Positions 1 through 7,998 of a DNA stretch of 16,253 nt are shown in pieces. Every line of letters starts with the position of its first letter. Position 1 is the first letter of the stretch. The DNA is from Clostridia bacterium. GTDB taxonomy: Bacteria; Bacillota; Clostridia; Christensenellales; Borkfalkiaceae. The stretch is taken from NCBI GenBank assembly GCA_900769545.1, contig CAAGGZ010000074.1, positions 1-16,253 on the forward strand. Direction: 5' to 3'. A program made the position numbers and the translations under genes. The notes beneath the pieces were generated by a model. The model saw only the letters and a list, made by a program, of their open reading frames with translations, had not been told where the DNA came from and ran no database searches.

Positions 1-517
1 CGCCAACAACCCATTCTACGAAATCGCGATAAAATAATACGATAACCATATTACAAATAACGCTTGGTAAAAAAAGCATTACTTTGAAAAAGTCATGTCC
101 GCGAAATTTTTTATAAATATAATATGCAAACAATAACGTCAAAGGTATTACAATCAACACGTTCGACGCAAAATATTTTAACGCATTCGGCAACGTATTA
201 CTGATATACTCCGTATTTTGCCATTCCGAAAAAATCGTTTGGAAATTATCCCATTGTACCCATTTGGTAATATAGCCCTCCCCCGGCAAAACTTCGTATT
301 GTTTAAACGCCAACAAAATACTGTTGAAATTTACAATAATATAAAAAATAATAAATTGTACAATCGGCAGAGCAACCATTGTATAAAAGAAAACGTTTGC
401 ACTTCTTTGCGCAATTCTGCCTTTCAGCTTCTTTTTGGGCGCAGAACGCGGAGCTTTTTGGGGTGTTTGCCCCAAAAAGTCCTCGTTTTCCATTGTTACC
501 ACCTTATTTTCTCCCAT
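1..517 (-). CDS. ABC sugar transporter permease, MalF/UgpB-partner type (partial, runs off left edge)
   Basis: This is the first 172 codons of a minus-strand gene cut by the window edge. The product begins with about 35 charged cytoplasmic residues, then a hydrophobic segment around VFFYTMVALPIVQFIIFYII, a loop containing the phrase WDNFQTIF, and two further hydrophobic stretches. This is the usual N-terminal layout of the MalF-like membrane subunit of carbohydrate ABC importers, in which the WxNF-type sequence follows the first membrane segment. It lies 45 bases after the solute-binding protein gene on the same strand, so the two likely form one importer; a second permease would be expected beyond the edge. 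The start at 517 has a GAGG/AAAGG ribosome binding site; an in-frame ATG at 493, preceded by AAGGTGG, is an alternative. The family is inferred from topology and context, and the EAA loop is not in the window. Confidence 0.85.
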   Translation of the reverse strand, partial: MGENKVVTMENEDFLGQTPQKAPRSAPKKKLKGRIAQRSANVFFYTMVALPIVQFIIFYIIVNFNSILLAFKQYEVLPGEGYITKWVQWDNFQTIFSEWQNTEYISNTLPNALKYFASNVLIVIPLTLLFAYYIYKKFRGHDFFKVMLFLPSVICNMVIVLFYRDFVEWVVG

Positions 518-562
518 AACCTTTCCTCAATTTATGGATTTAAAATTAGACAAATTTGCTTC

Positions 563-2281
563 TTATTTTAAATTCCAACCGTTTTTATAATATTGATAAA
601 TACTCGTGAAATAAGCTTCAGGCGTCGTCGAAGCGTTTACTCGATAATACTTGAACGGATTGGTTTCTTTACCATCGTTGAAGCCCCAACTATTGCTGTT
701 GAGCATTGCCGTGTTTTGTTTTGCAATCAACGTAGTAGGCAACCATTCAATCCAGTCCGTTTTTTCCGAACGCGACATTTCATAGTTGAATCTACCATAA
801 TAAGTCATCTTATCAAGGTTTTCTTCCTTTATTTCATAATTCATACCACGAAGCATATCCGTATGTACGGAGAACGTATTCATTGCTTCATCCGACTGCA
901 AATAGCTCATGAATTCTAATGCAGCAGGCAAAATATTTTTCGGCGTATACGCATTAACAAACATAAGTGAACTACGTTCGGAAACACGTACCGTATTTTC
1001 GCCAATCTGAGAAGCGTCGGGCTTAGGAATAGGCATATTCGCAAATCTCTTCGTTGCTCTTTCTTCAGCCGTTGTATAGTCCGTTCTTGCTTCACTATTC
1101 CACCAAGAACCATCTACCAACATTGCGATTTCACTATCACAAAGCTCATTTTCATAACCGTTAATGAAGTTCTTCTGTGCCATTCTGTGAGAGAACGAAG
1201 GTGAGAAGGAAGACGAATAATACCCTGCTTCCATCAACATCTTGACAAATTTTATTGCGTCAAGTTTGCCCTTTTGCGCATGAAGCATATATGCATTCGA
1301 TGCCGTAATATCTACGCTTTCCTTCACTTTTACATTACCCTGTGCGTCATACTGAACGTTACCGTCGCTATCCAAATCAAGGATGGTATTCGACGTGCCG
1401 TTCAAGCTCATATTTAAGCTAATTTCGTCTAAACCAGACGCCGTTGCCCAAATTTCCGTAGCAACCGACGTAAGATAATCGGTGGAATAACCGTTGCTGA
1501 TGAAAGGTACTGCGCCGCTAGACGTAATAACCGTCAACAACGCCTGGAAATCTGCATACGTTGCAGGTAAACCGTCATCCGCCGTGCCATATTCACCGTC
1601 AGGACCATTTGCTTTCTTCGTGGTCGTGTCTCCTGCAGGAATAAACAAGGGATATACCGATGTGAAATCTTTCTGTTGCGCTTCCGTCATGCCTTCCGCC
1701 GTCTTACCTTCAGCAAAATACCAACCCTTCTTTTCAAACAAATCCACATTGTAAATCAAGCTCATCGAAGATTCATAGAAAGGAAGCGCTCTATAATCCG
1801 CCTGTGTCTCCGTACCCATATTGTAATAAGACTTACGTGCATCCGACATCTTCATTTCAATCGTCTTACCCGATTCCTTTGCATTGGGGCCAGTTGCCGC
1901 ATAACCCTGTACCAAACCAGTTAAATCGTACATAACGCCTTTGGAATAAAACTCATAATAGTTCATCTGCTCCAAAAGAAATACGTGGTTGGGGGATTCA
2001 GGAACAAGGTCTGCCTGAATGTTGCTCTTTTCAAAGTCCTTGTGAATTTGTACACCTACTTTCCCTTCTTCAAAGGAATAATTTGCATACTTTGCTTCAA
2101 AATCAGCAATCGTTTGTTCAATCCATTCTGTACCCAAACCGCCTTTATAATACTTTACGTAAAGTTGCGTTTTGCCTTCCTCAACAACCACTTCACCGCC
2201 TCTACCACCACAAGCAGTCAAACCAGAAACAGCCGTGAGCGCACAAATTGCCAAAGCCAATGTTCTTTTCAATACTTTCAT
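563..2281 (-). CDS. Lipoprotein extracellular solute-binding protein of a sugar ABC importer
   Basis: The 572-residue product has a lipoprotein signal: basic start MKVLKR, hydrophobic core, then the lipobox LTAC with the lipidated cysteine at residue 24. The mature part resembles family 1 solute-binding proteins. Examples are the early segment about emptying into an unfolded domain 'TIADFEAKY', the YESSMSLIYNVDLFEKKGW stretch where such proteins line the sugar cleft, and WW in VDGSWWNSE. It is longer than many relatives (about 420-560). Asp/Gly-rich insertions near residues 225-240 and 300-320, the latter DLDSDGNVQYD, resemble calcium-binding loops; that reading is inference. The ribosome binding site GGAGG sits eight bases upstream. 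The gene follows the GH130 gene and precedes the permease on the same strand, so it probably captures the oligosaccharide that GH130 cleaves. The substrate cannot be read from the sequence. Confidence 0.9.
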   Translation of the reverse strand: MKVLKRTLALAICALTAVSGLTACGGRGGEVVVEEGKTQLYVKYYKGGLGTEWIEQTIADFEAKYANYSFEEGKVGVQIHKDFEKSNIQADLVPESPNHVFLLEQMNYYEFYSKGVMYDLTGLVQGYAATGPNAKESGKTIEMKMSDARKSYYNMGTETQADYRALPFYESSMSLIYNVDLFEKKGWYFAEGKTAEGMTEAQQKDFTSVYPLFIPAGDTTTKKANGPDGEYGTADDGLPATYADFQALLTVITSSGAVPFISNGYSTDYLTSVATEIWATASGLDEISLNMSLNGTSNTILDLDSDGNVQYDAQGNVKVKESVDITASNAYMLHAQKGKLDAIKFVKMLMEAGYYSSSFSPSFSHRMAQKNFINGYENELCDSEIAMLVDGSWWNSEARTDYTTAEERATKRFANMPIPKPDASQIGENTVRVSERSSLMFVNAYTPKNILPAALEFMSYLQSDEAMNTFSVHTDMLRGMNYEIKEENLDKMTYYGRFNYEMSRSEKTDWIEWLPTTLIAKQNTAMLNSNSWGFNDGKETNPFKYYRVNASTTPEAYFTSIYQYYKNGWNLK

Positions 2282-2314
2282 TTTTTCATCCTCCAGATGA
2301 TTTTTTTATAATTC

Positions 2315-2332
2315 ATGGAATCTTTTTTCCAT
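2315..2332 (-). other. Small intercistronic hairpin
   Basis: ATGGAA (2315-2320) pairs with TTCCAT (2327-2332) across a 6-base loop, between the GH130 and binding-protein genes. There is no strong U-tract after it on the minus strand, so it is more likely a weak mRNA stabiliser or processing element than a terminator. Binding proteins are often expressed above their operon partners by such hairpins; that role here is inference. Confidence 0.3.
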
Positions 2333-2350
2333 ATTTTTTCGATTTTTTGT

Positions 2351-3367
2351 TTATTCTTTAATTTTGCATTGTTGCATGTGTTCAAGCACGTCTTTCAAAG
2401 GCACCGTTGCAACCGATACAAACTTATCAGCACAGCCGTAGTAAATATACAACAATCCGTCCTTCTCAACGATACCTGTCGGGAATACGCAACCTGTCCA
2501 CAAGCCCTTCGTTTCGTAATCAAATTCAGGCTCCATCACAAAGTCCTTGGTTCTTGCCAAAATTTTGGAAGGATTTTCCAAATCCAACAAAACCATACCA
2601 ACACGGTAATACTGGTCTACACCGCTTACCCCATGATAGATAAGCAACCAGCCGTCCTTCGTTTTAATGGGAGGGCAACCAGCACCGATACGATCCGCTT
2701 CCCAGTCTTCCATACCCCAAAAGAGTTTTGTTGGCTCTCCCCATTCCAACAAATCATCGCTGTACGTAATCCACACGGCAGGAGCTTGATTGTCGCGCTT
2801 GGGTCGGGAAATTTTTACGAATTTACCGTTTACTTTTTCAGGGAATATTACAACGTCACGGTCATCATATCGCGTATCGGTAATACGCCCAAGACGCTTG
2901 TACGTTTTAAAGTCATTCGTATACGCCAAATATGTCGTGGTTAAGCCTTTTCGCACAATAGCGGGCGCAGTTTCAGGCTGCACCTCTCGCTCCGTTTGGA
3001 CTTTTTTCCATTCCTCAATATTCCAATATCTGCCTGGATAAAACGCCTTCCCAGCATATGTAATATAATAATGGTTATCTATTTTAACGATTCGAGGGTC
3101 TTCAATACAACCCCCGTCTGCATCGTCCTTATCTACTTCCATAGCAGGCACATCGCTAATGCGTTCAAAATGAAAGCCATCTTTGCTATACGCAAGCCCT
3201 AAACGAATATAATGCTCCCAATCGTTCCCTGCCGCACGATATAACATTACAAACCTTTGATTATCCTCATCATAAATCACAGCTGGATTTAAAACGCACA
3301 GATTCTCCCATTCATTGGTAGAATTTGGTTTTAAAATAGGATTCCCTATATATTTGTCAATTTTCAT
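2351..3367 (-). CDS. GH130-family beta-mannoside phosphorylase-like enzyme
   Basis: The 338-residue cytoplasmic protein has the five-bladed propeller features of GH130: an early LNPAV / MLYRAAG segment, the hallmark GCIEDPRI with the proposed general-acid aspartate at about residue 90, a basic SRPKRDNQ segment of the kind that binds phosphate, and a late LWTGCVFPTGIV / YYGCAD segment. Family members phosphorolyse beta-linked mannosides such as mannosyl-glucose or mannobiose to mannose 1-phosphate; some are hydrolases. There is no signal peptide, so it acts on imported sugar, fitting the adjacent importer genes. I chose the ATG at 3367 because AAGGAG lies six to seven bases upstream. A TTG at 3385 would extend it by six codons, but its coding would consume that ribosome binding site. 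Linkage specificity cannot be assigned from sequence alone. Confidence 0.9.
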   Translation of the reverse strand: MKIDKYIGNPILKPNSTNEWENLCVLNPAVIYDEDNQRFVMLYRAAGNDWEHYIRLGLAYSKDGFHFERISDVPAMEVDKDDADGGCIEDPRIVKIDNHYYITYAGKAFYPGRYWNIEEWKKVQTEREVQPETAPAIVRKGLTTTYLAYTNDFKTYKRLGRITDTRYDDRDVVIFPEKVNGKFVKISRPKRDNQAPAVWITYSDDLLEWGEPTKLFWGMEDWEADRIGAGCPPIKTKDGWLLIYHGVSGVDQYYRVGMVLLDLENPSKILARTKDFVMEPEFDYETKGLWTGCVFPTGIVEKDGLLYIYYGCADKFVSVATVPLKDVLEHMQQCKIKE

Positions 3368-3412
3368 ACTTAGCTCCTTGTACAATATGCTACTATATAT
3401 TATTCTAACAAT

Positions 3413-3441
3413 ATTTTATAAGAGAAACTGCTTTTTGTCTA
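3413..3441 (-). promoter_or_regulatory. Candidate sigma-A promoter of the GH130-transporter operon
   Basis: On the minus strand TAGACA (3436-3441) and TAAAAT (3413-3418) are separated by 17 bases, giving a start near 3406 and a leader of about 40 bases before the GH130 ATG. The match is good but the surrounding DNA is very AT-rich, so chance matches are likely. No clear operator palindrome overlaps it. Confidence 0.45.
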
Positions 3442-3705
3442 TATAAATATGTCGCTTAAATATATGCTTTTGTAACATATTTTTAATAAGTTAGCCTTTT
3501 AAAGAACCCTTTATTGTTTATTTTGTAAATATTTCAAAACTTACCATTATTTACAAATTTAAAATGTAGACAATTTTTTTTCTTGAAAAATGTTGTAGTT
3601 TTAATAAAAATCAAACTTTGCAAACAAGGATATAACCTGATGTCTTCAAATTACTTTATCTTAAACTTTATCCTATTTTAATCAAACAAACCTTTCTTCT
3701 TGTAA
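3442..3705. other. AT-rich intergenic DNA with no gene seen
   Basis: This stretch is strongly AT-rich, with stops in all frames and no open frame resembling a protein. I see no tRNA, repeat or hairpin terminator. It separates the sugar operon from the mobile-element debris on the opposite strand and may carry regulatory sites that I cannot identify. Confidence 0.5.
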
Positions 3706-3918
3706 CAAAACGAAAAAAATACCATAAACTTCGCATATACAAATGTAGATAACACCATTGAACTACTCAACTTAAAACCTCGTGACAGAGTTGTATTGGA
3801 TTGCTATATGGCAGGAATGACGTGCCATGAAATCGCTGAATTTTTAGACATTGACCGTATCACTGTATGGTGCAGAAGACAACGTGCTCAAGTGAAGTAT
3901 AAAGCTTTATTTTTCTAA
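3706..3918 (+). pseudogene. Helix-turn-helix fragment resembling sigma factor region 4
   Basis: A 70-codon open frame begins right after a TAA at 3703 and ends at TAA 3916. The central part, from LKPRDRVVLDCYMAGM through HEIAEFLDIDRITVW, has the spacing of a sigma-70 region 4 or LuxR-type helix-turn-helix: a leading helix, then CHEIAEFLDI as the first helix plus turn, then a recognition helix. There is no ATG or GTG start with a ribosome binding site ahead of the domain; the first ATG (3808) lies inside it. It therefore looks like the 3' remnant of a small regulator gene. It is followed 55 bases later by a recombinase fragment on the same strand, so both are probably remains of one integrated element. 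A functional start at a non-standard codon cannot be excluded. Confidence 0.5.
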
Positions 3919-3973
3919 ATATTACAAAATAAGACAAAATTTGTCCTTTTTTTATTCATAAAGATATACGGGA

Positions 3974-4339
3974 ATGCGCCCGAATAAATACAAAACGGCA
4001 AAAATCGAAGGACTATTTATTGTAGTCGTCAATTCCAAACGCAAGAATGGGAAAATCGAGTATAAAAAGATTCCTATCACGAAAATGCTTGAACCCTATT
4101 TAAAAGATGGAATTAACGTACCTACGGAAAAACGACTTCGATCAGCGATCCGCGCAGTTTTACCCAACCACAAACTTTACGATTTAAGAACGACGTTTTA
4201 TACGCGTTGTACAGAATGTGGCGTAGCAGAACCTGCAAAGAAAGAGTTTGTAGGACACTCGCTCGGAAAATTGGGAAATGCCTATACAGACTTATCGGAT
4301 GAATATCTATTAACAGAAGGAGCAAAACTCCTTTATTAA
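3974..4339 (+). pseudogene. Tyrosine recombinase (phage-type integrase), C-terminal fragment
   Basis: The 121-residue frame matches the C-terminal part of the catalytic domain of tyrosine recombinases: LYDLRTTFYTRC, where the arginine of the second catalytic box sits in DLR; FVGHSLGK, carrying the conserved GH; and NAYTD, with the likely nucleophile tyrosine. The N-terminal arm-binding and core-binding domains and the first catalytic arginine box are missing. A stop codon at 3959-3961 lies directly upstream in frame, and the ATG has no good ribosome binding site. Whole integrases of this family are about 350-400 residues, so this is about a third. It lies 3' of tRNA-Pro, the usual position of an integrase at a tRNA attachment site, so it is best read as debris of an integrated element. 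Confidence 0.75.
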
Positions 4340-4350
4340 CTCTGATTTCA

Positions 4351-4372
4351 TTCCCCAAAACGTTCCCCAAAA
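4351..4372 (+). repeat. Short direct repeat downstream of the integrase fragment
   Basis: TTCCCCAAAA occurs at 4351-4360 and again at 4363-4372, a 12-base period, just after the integrase stop. Paired short repeats beside an integrase gene often serve as recombinase arm-binding sites; that function here is inference from position only. Confidence 0.4.
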
Positions 4373-4420
4373 TCAAAAATAAAACTTCAAAACTGCATAT
4401 TTTTTTTATTCAAATATGCA

Positions 4421-4468
4421 AAAAACACGGCTTTATGCACTAAAATCTTGCATAAATGCCGTGTTTTT
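4421..4468 (-). terminator. Terminator hairpin of tRNA-Pro, possibly bidirectional
   Basis: Arms 4421-4439 and 4449-4468 pair almost fully (GGCTTTATGCA against TGCATAAATGCC with one bulged base, extended by A/T pairs). On the minus strand the hairpin starts directly at the CCA end of the tRNA and runs into a T-rich tail. The A-tract on the other side also gives a U-tract for plus-strand transcripts from the integrase fragment. Confidence 0.8.
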
Positions 4469-4543
4469 GGTCGAGGCGACGGGGATCGAACCCACGACCT
4501 CAGCGTCCCGAACGCTGCGCGCTACCAGCTGCGCTACGCCTCG
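4468..4543 (-). tRNA. tRNA-Pro(CGG), CCA encoded
   Basis: The minus strand folds as a cloverleaf. The acceptor CGAGGCG (4543-4537) pairs with CGCCTCG (4478-4472). The D arm contains TAGCGCAGCTGGTAGCGC. The anticodon stem CAGCG/CGCTG encloses loop TTCGGGA, giving anticodon CGG. The T arm has the standard GTTCGATCC loop. The discriminator A and encoded CCA follow (4471-4468). C1-G72 with discriminator A is typical of bacterial tRNA-Pro. A terminator directly follows, and a perfect-consensus promoter precedes it with a small leader hairpin (GCGTTTC 4552-4558 with GAAACGC 4568-4574), so it is a single-gene transcription unit. Confidence 0.95.
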
Positions 4544-4578
4544 TTATATGTGCGTTTCTCTTTCACAGAAACGCATAT

Positions 4579-4607
4579 ATTATAGCAAATAGTTTTTTAC
4601 TTGTCAA
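4579..4607 (-). promoter_or_regulatory. Consensus promoter of tRNA-Pro
   Basis: On the minus strand TTGACA (4602-4607), 17 bases and TATAAT (4579-4584) match the sigma-A consensus at all twelve positions. The predicted start near 4572 leaves a leader of about 29 bases that contains a 7-base-pair hairpin to be removed during tRNA maturation. Confidence 0.85.
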
Positions 4608-4646
4608 TTCTTTTAATCGTCGAAAAATGTTTTTTCTTAGGTTATT

Positions 4647-6335
4647 TTATGAATGAGTCCAAGTTTTTCCGCATCTTTCAAGTAACAAATCCGCAGCTCC
4701 TTGCGCGTCGCTATACAAATACTCCGCGGGCATATCCTCCGTTCCGCCGCCATCGAGAACATAACTCCACGTATACTCGCCTTCGGGGAATATTACCTCT
4801 TCCAAAGCCGTATTGTAAAACGCATAAGATCCAATACTGGTAACGCCGTTTCCTATCGTTACTTTCTCCAAACTCGTGCAATTTGCAAATGCTGATGATG
4901 AAATCGTTTTCACGGAATCAGACACAACGATACTTTGCACGTTTTTATTTACCGCAAACGCATAGGGATTGATTGTCGTTATTCCATCGGGAATGGTTAA
5001 AGCCGCTCCGTTTCCTTTATAGCCAATCAAAATCTTTTCCTGACCGTTGGTATACACAATGAAATCATTTACATAGCTTATACTGCTCGTTTGCGTTAAG
5101 GAGCTGTAAATATTTTTCACATAACTCGTCAACCCACCGTTCTTAGTACCGTCATAAATATTTAACGCAGAAAGATTATACACTTCTACTAAGTTAAAAC
5201 AATACGAAAAAGCATATGCTCCTATTTTTGTAACGTTTGCGCCAATGGTAAGACTGGTTAAACCGTATTCCTCATTAAACGCGCCTACTGCAATCTCCTT
5301 TACCTCTTTATCATTGTAGGTATCAGGAATCACCACGTTTCTAACCGCTGCTTTGTCAATCTCTTCACGGAAACCATTGCAAATATAATGCGTTCCATCA
5401 CTGCTTAACCCAAAATCCAGAACATCCTCTATCCCTATAACTACAACAGACGAATCCTCGTTACTGCTACCATCGCCGTCCGACGCGCTATCACTCGACA
5501 ACTCCTCATCGCTGCTAGCATCTTCAACAGATGAGCTTTCATCAGTAGAACTATCTCCTTCGGACGAGCTTTCCGCCTCGGTAGAGCTATCTTCGTCACC
5601 GCTATCCGTTTCAGAGGAAGCACTCTCTTCGGAAGAATTTTCCTCACTACTATCTACAACCTCCACCGCATCGCAACGGGTACAAACACCATTTTCAAAA
5701 TCGTGACCTAACGCTGGGGTTCCCACTGTAAATTCTTTCTTTCCGCACTTTTTACAAGTCGCCCAAATTCCTCCGTCATTCTCGCAATCTTCCCAGACTA
5801 CATCGCTTGAGCTCCACGTAAAACTATGTTCACACTCTTCTGCCTCAGACGAACTTTCTTCCTCGGACGAGCTACTGTCACTGCTTTCCTCTACGGACGA
5901 ACTGTCTTCTTGAGAAGAGCTTTCTTCCTCGGACGAGCTGCTGTCACTACTTTCTTCTACAGACGAACTTTCTTCTTGAGAAGAGCTTTCCTCTGCGGAC
6001 GAGCTTTCTTCCTCCGAAGAGCTTTCTTCACTGCTGCTTTCTTCGCTACTACTGCTCTCTGCCACAGACGAACTGTCTTCCTTAGAGGACTCGGAATCCA
6101 CAATAATTAAAGAACTGCTGGAGTCCTCCAACTCGGACAAAGATTCGCTAAACAGGCTGCTTTCAATGCTTACAGAGCTGCTATCACTTGCCGTTTCGTC
6201 CAGTGAGGAGTAATATGGAATGAGAATCGCCAATTCCACCGCTATAAAAACAACCATCAACGTTACCCAACGAAGCCAGTTCACTTCTTTATATGCTTTC
6301 CCAATTTTATAGAACAAGGTTTTAAAAAATCCCAC
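4647..6335 (-). CDS. Membrane-anchored Ser/Glu-repeat protein with Cys-rich module and BspA-type leucine-rich repeats
   Basis: The 562-residue protein has a short basic N-terminus, one membrane segment at about 23-42 with no cleavage site or lipobox, and then an exported part. Residues 46-165 are Ser/Glu-rich with a 22-residue unit repeated. Residues 168-222 form a Cys-rich module with single C168 and C184 and pairs C194/C197 and C218/C221 (CKKCGK, CTRC). Residues 226-296 are a second Ser/Asp/Glu linker. Residues 305-515 are BspA-type repeats (LTIGANVTKIGAYAF, VTIGNGVTSIGSYAF). BspA repeats typically mediate binding to host or bacterial surfaces; the acidic linkers probably act as a stalk. 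Partner and metal binding are unknown. The start is GTG at 6335, with GGGAG seven bases upstream. No terminator hairpin is visible after the stop. Confidence 0.85.
   Translation of the reverse strand: MGFFKTLFYKIGKAYKEVNWLRWVTLMVVFIAVELAILIPYYSSLDETASDSSSVSIESSLFSESLSELEDSSSSLIIVDSESSKEDSSSVAESSSSEESSSEESSSEEESSSAEESSSQEESSSVEESSDSSSSEEESSSQEDSSSVEESSDSSSSEEESSSEAEECEHSFTWSSSDVVWEDCENDGGIWATCKKCGKKEFTVGTPALGHDFENGVCTRCDAVEVVDSSEENSSEESASSETDSGDEDSSTEAESSSEGDSSTDESSSVEDASSDEELSSDSASDGDGSSNEDSSVVVIGIEDVLDFGLSSDGTHYICNGFREEIDKAAVRNVVIPDTYNDKEVKEIAVGAFNEEYGLTSLTIGANVTKIGAYAFSYCFNLVEVYNLSALNIYDGTKNGGLTSYVKNIYSSLTQTSSISYVNDFIVYTNGQEKILIGYKGNGAALTIPDGITTINPYAFAVNKNVQSIVVSDSVKTISSSAFANCTSLEKVTIGNGVTSIGSYAFYNTALEEVIFPEGEYTWSYVLDGGGTEDMPAEYLYSDAQGAADLLLERCGKTWTHS
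5859..5990 (-). repeat. 66-base in-frame tandem repeat encoding the Ser/Glu stalk
   Basis: Two near-identical units of 66 bases (for example CCTCGGACGA at 5861 and 5927) plus a partial third encode a 22-residue Ser/Glu unit of the stalk. Such in-frame repeats can expand or contract by slippage or recombination, changing stalk length. Confidence 0.75.
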
Positions 6336-6411
6336 TTTCCGTCTCCCTATCTATTTCTTAGGTTCTATCTTAATCCATGGCACTCCATATTAAGACTGTA
6401 CCTTTTTTCTT

Positions 6412-6441
6412 ATTTTAGCATATTTCTTTTATAAAGGTCAA
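6412..6441 (-). promoter_or_regulatory. Promoter of the LRR surface-protein gene
   Basis: On the minus strand TTGACC (6436-6441) and TAAAAT (6412-6417) are separated by 18 bases. The predicted start near 6405 gives a leader of about 70 bases. It lies after the nfnB terminator, so the gene is its own unit. Confidence 0.7.
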
Positions 6442-6531
6442 GAAAAAGCGACAAATTTCGACAGATTTCTTTTTTACCCGCAAAAAAGTTTTGCTTATTT
6501 TAATTCAACACATACATGGTAGGCTCATTTT

Positions 6532-6564
6532 AAAAAAGCGCGGAAATTTTCTTTTCCGCGCTTT
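6532..6564 (-). terminator. Intrinsic terminator after nfnB
   Basis: A perfect 12-base-pair stem (AAAGCGCGGAAA at 6535-6546 with its complement at 6553-6564), a 6-base loop and a T-run on the minus strand lie nine bases after the nfnB stop codon. Confidence 0.9.
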
Positions 6565-6572
6565 CCTATTGC

Positions 6573-7997
6573 TTATTTGTTTTTAATATATTCATCAATG
6601 GCTTTCGCCGCAACTTTCCCTGCGCCCATTGCCTTAATTACGGTAGCCGCGCCCGTTGCCGCGTCACCGCCGCAATACACGCCCTCAATCGACGTTTTGC
6701 CTACTTCGTCAACGGCTATTTCACCGCGACGGAGCGTTTCCAACCCAGGCGTCGTTGCCTTTAACAAGGGGTTGGGCGACGTGCCAAGCGACATAATCAC
6801 GCAATCTACGGGAATGACAAACTCACTGCCTGCGACTTCCTTAGGGGAGCGACGACCGCTTGCGTCAGGTTCGCCGAGCTCCATACGAATACACTCGATA
6901 CCTTTTACCCAACCGTAAGAGGGATCGCGAGGGTCGGTTGTATCCGTCGGCAAAATTCTCGTGGGGTTGGTGAGTAAATCAAAGATAATCCCCTCTTCTT
7001 TCGCATGCTCGATTTCTTCTCGTCTTGCAGGCAATTCCTCTTCGCCGCGACGGTACACAATATGCACTTCCGCGCCCAGACGTTTTGCCGTTCTCGCCGC
7101 GTCCATCGCAACGTTGCCGCCGCCAACCACCGCCACGCATTTACCGTGCTGAATGGGCGTATGACTATCCGCCTTATAAGCCTTCATCAAGTTGGAGCGC
7201 GTCAAAAATTCATTTGCAGAGTACACGCCTTTTAAGCTCTCCCCAGGGATATTCATAAACTTTGGAAGCCCTGCGCCGCTGCCGATAAACACCGCGTCAA
7301 AGCCGTATTCGGTTTTCAGCTCCTCAATCGTAATAACACGGCCGATGACCATATTCGTTTCCACTTTTACGCCCAGCGCTTTCAAATTATCCACTTCCTT
7401 TTGCACAATCGCCTTGGGCAAACGGAATTCGGGAATCCCATATACAAGCACGCCGCCTGCTACGTGGAGCGCTTCAAACACCGTCACTTCATACCCAAGC
7501 TTCGCCAAATCCCCTGCGCAGGTGAGCCCTGCAGGTCCCGAGCCGACAACCGCCACTTTATGGCCGTTCGTGGGTACGGAAACAGGCTTTTCTTGAGCGT
7601 TTGCGTTATGCCAATCGGCAACAAAACGCTCCAATCTCCCAATGCCGACCGCTTCGCAGCCTGCTTTGATACCGCGCGTACATTTTCCCTCGCACTGCGT
7701 TTCCTGCGGACATACACGGCCGCAAACGGCAGGAAGCGAAGAATCTTCCGCTATGATTTGATATGCTCCCTCAAAGTCGCCTTCCGCCAATTTTGCGATA
7801 AATTCGGGAATCTTAATGTTTACGGGACAAGCCGACACGCAGGGACGATTTTTGCAACCGATACAGCGTTTCGCCTCGTCGATTGCCATTTCCGCCGTAT
7901 AACCGAGCGCAACCTCTTCAAAATTACCGTTTCTCACGGTAGGGTCTTGCGCAGGCATAGGATTTTTTAAAGGATTCATATTGAATTTAGGAGCCAT
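6573..7997 (-). CDS. nfnB: NADH-dependent reduced ferredoxin:NADP+ oxidoreductase, large subunit NfnB
   Basis: The 474-residue protein resembles the glutamate synthase small subunit. It has two N-terminal four-cysteine clusters (C45, C48, C53, C57 and C92, C96, C102, C106) for [4Fe-4S] centres, a first dinucleotide fold with GSGPAG at 152-157 for FAD, and a second, GGGNVAMDA at 292-300, for NADPH. GltD and NfnB look alike; the call rests on its partner, a 280-residue flavoprotein ending one base upstream. This pair is the NfnAB complex of anaerobes, which couples NADP+ reduction to oxidation of NADH and reduced ferredoxin by flavin bifurcation in the cytoplasm. No glutamate synthase large subunit is nearby. 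The ribosome binding site AGGAGG lies within the end of nfnA, so translation is probably coupled. A terminator follows directly. Confidence 0.9.
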   Translation of the reverse strand: MAPKFNMNPLKNPMPAQDPTVRNGNFEEVALGYTAEMAIDEAKRCIGCKNRPCVSACPVNIKIPEFIAKLAEGDFEGAYQIIAEDSSLPAVCGRVCPQETQCEGKCTRGIKAGCEAVGIGRLERFVADWHNANAQEKPVSVPTNGHKVAVVGSGPAGLTCAGDLAKLGYEVTVFEALHVAGGVLVYGIPEFRLPKAIVQKEVDNLKALGVKVETNMVIGRVITIEELKTEYGFDAVFIGSGAGLPKFMNIPGESLKGVYSANEFLTRSNLMKAYKADSHTPIQHGKCVAVVGGGNVAMDAARTAKRLGAEVHIVYRRGEEELPARREEIEHAKEEGIIFDLLTNPTRILPTDTTDPRDPSYGWVKGIECIRMELGEPDASGRRSPKEVAGSEFVIPVDCVIMSLGTSPNPLLKATTPGLETLRRGEIAVDEVGKTSIEGVYCGGDAATGAATVIKAMGAGKVAAKAIDEYIKNK

Positions 7998-7998
7998 C

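Noticed and set aside
3368..3385. TTG start of the GH130 gene at 3385
   Set aside because: The ATG at 3367 has an AAGGAG at ideal distance; the longer form would translate through that site.
3933..3953. Terminator after the helix-turn-helix fragment (GACA/TGTC plus T-run)
   Set aside because: A four-base-pair stem of A/T-rich sequence is too weak to call with confidence.
5826..6110. Plus-strand frame rich in Phe/Arg/Ala
   Set aside because: It is the antisense of the Ser/Glu repeat codons of the LRR protein.
6573..7997. Glutamate synthase small subunit (GltD)
   Set aside because: The domain content is shared, but the one-base junction with a NfnA-type flavoprotein and the absence of a large subunit nearby favour NfnB.
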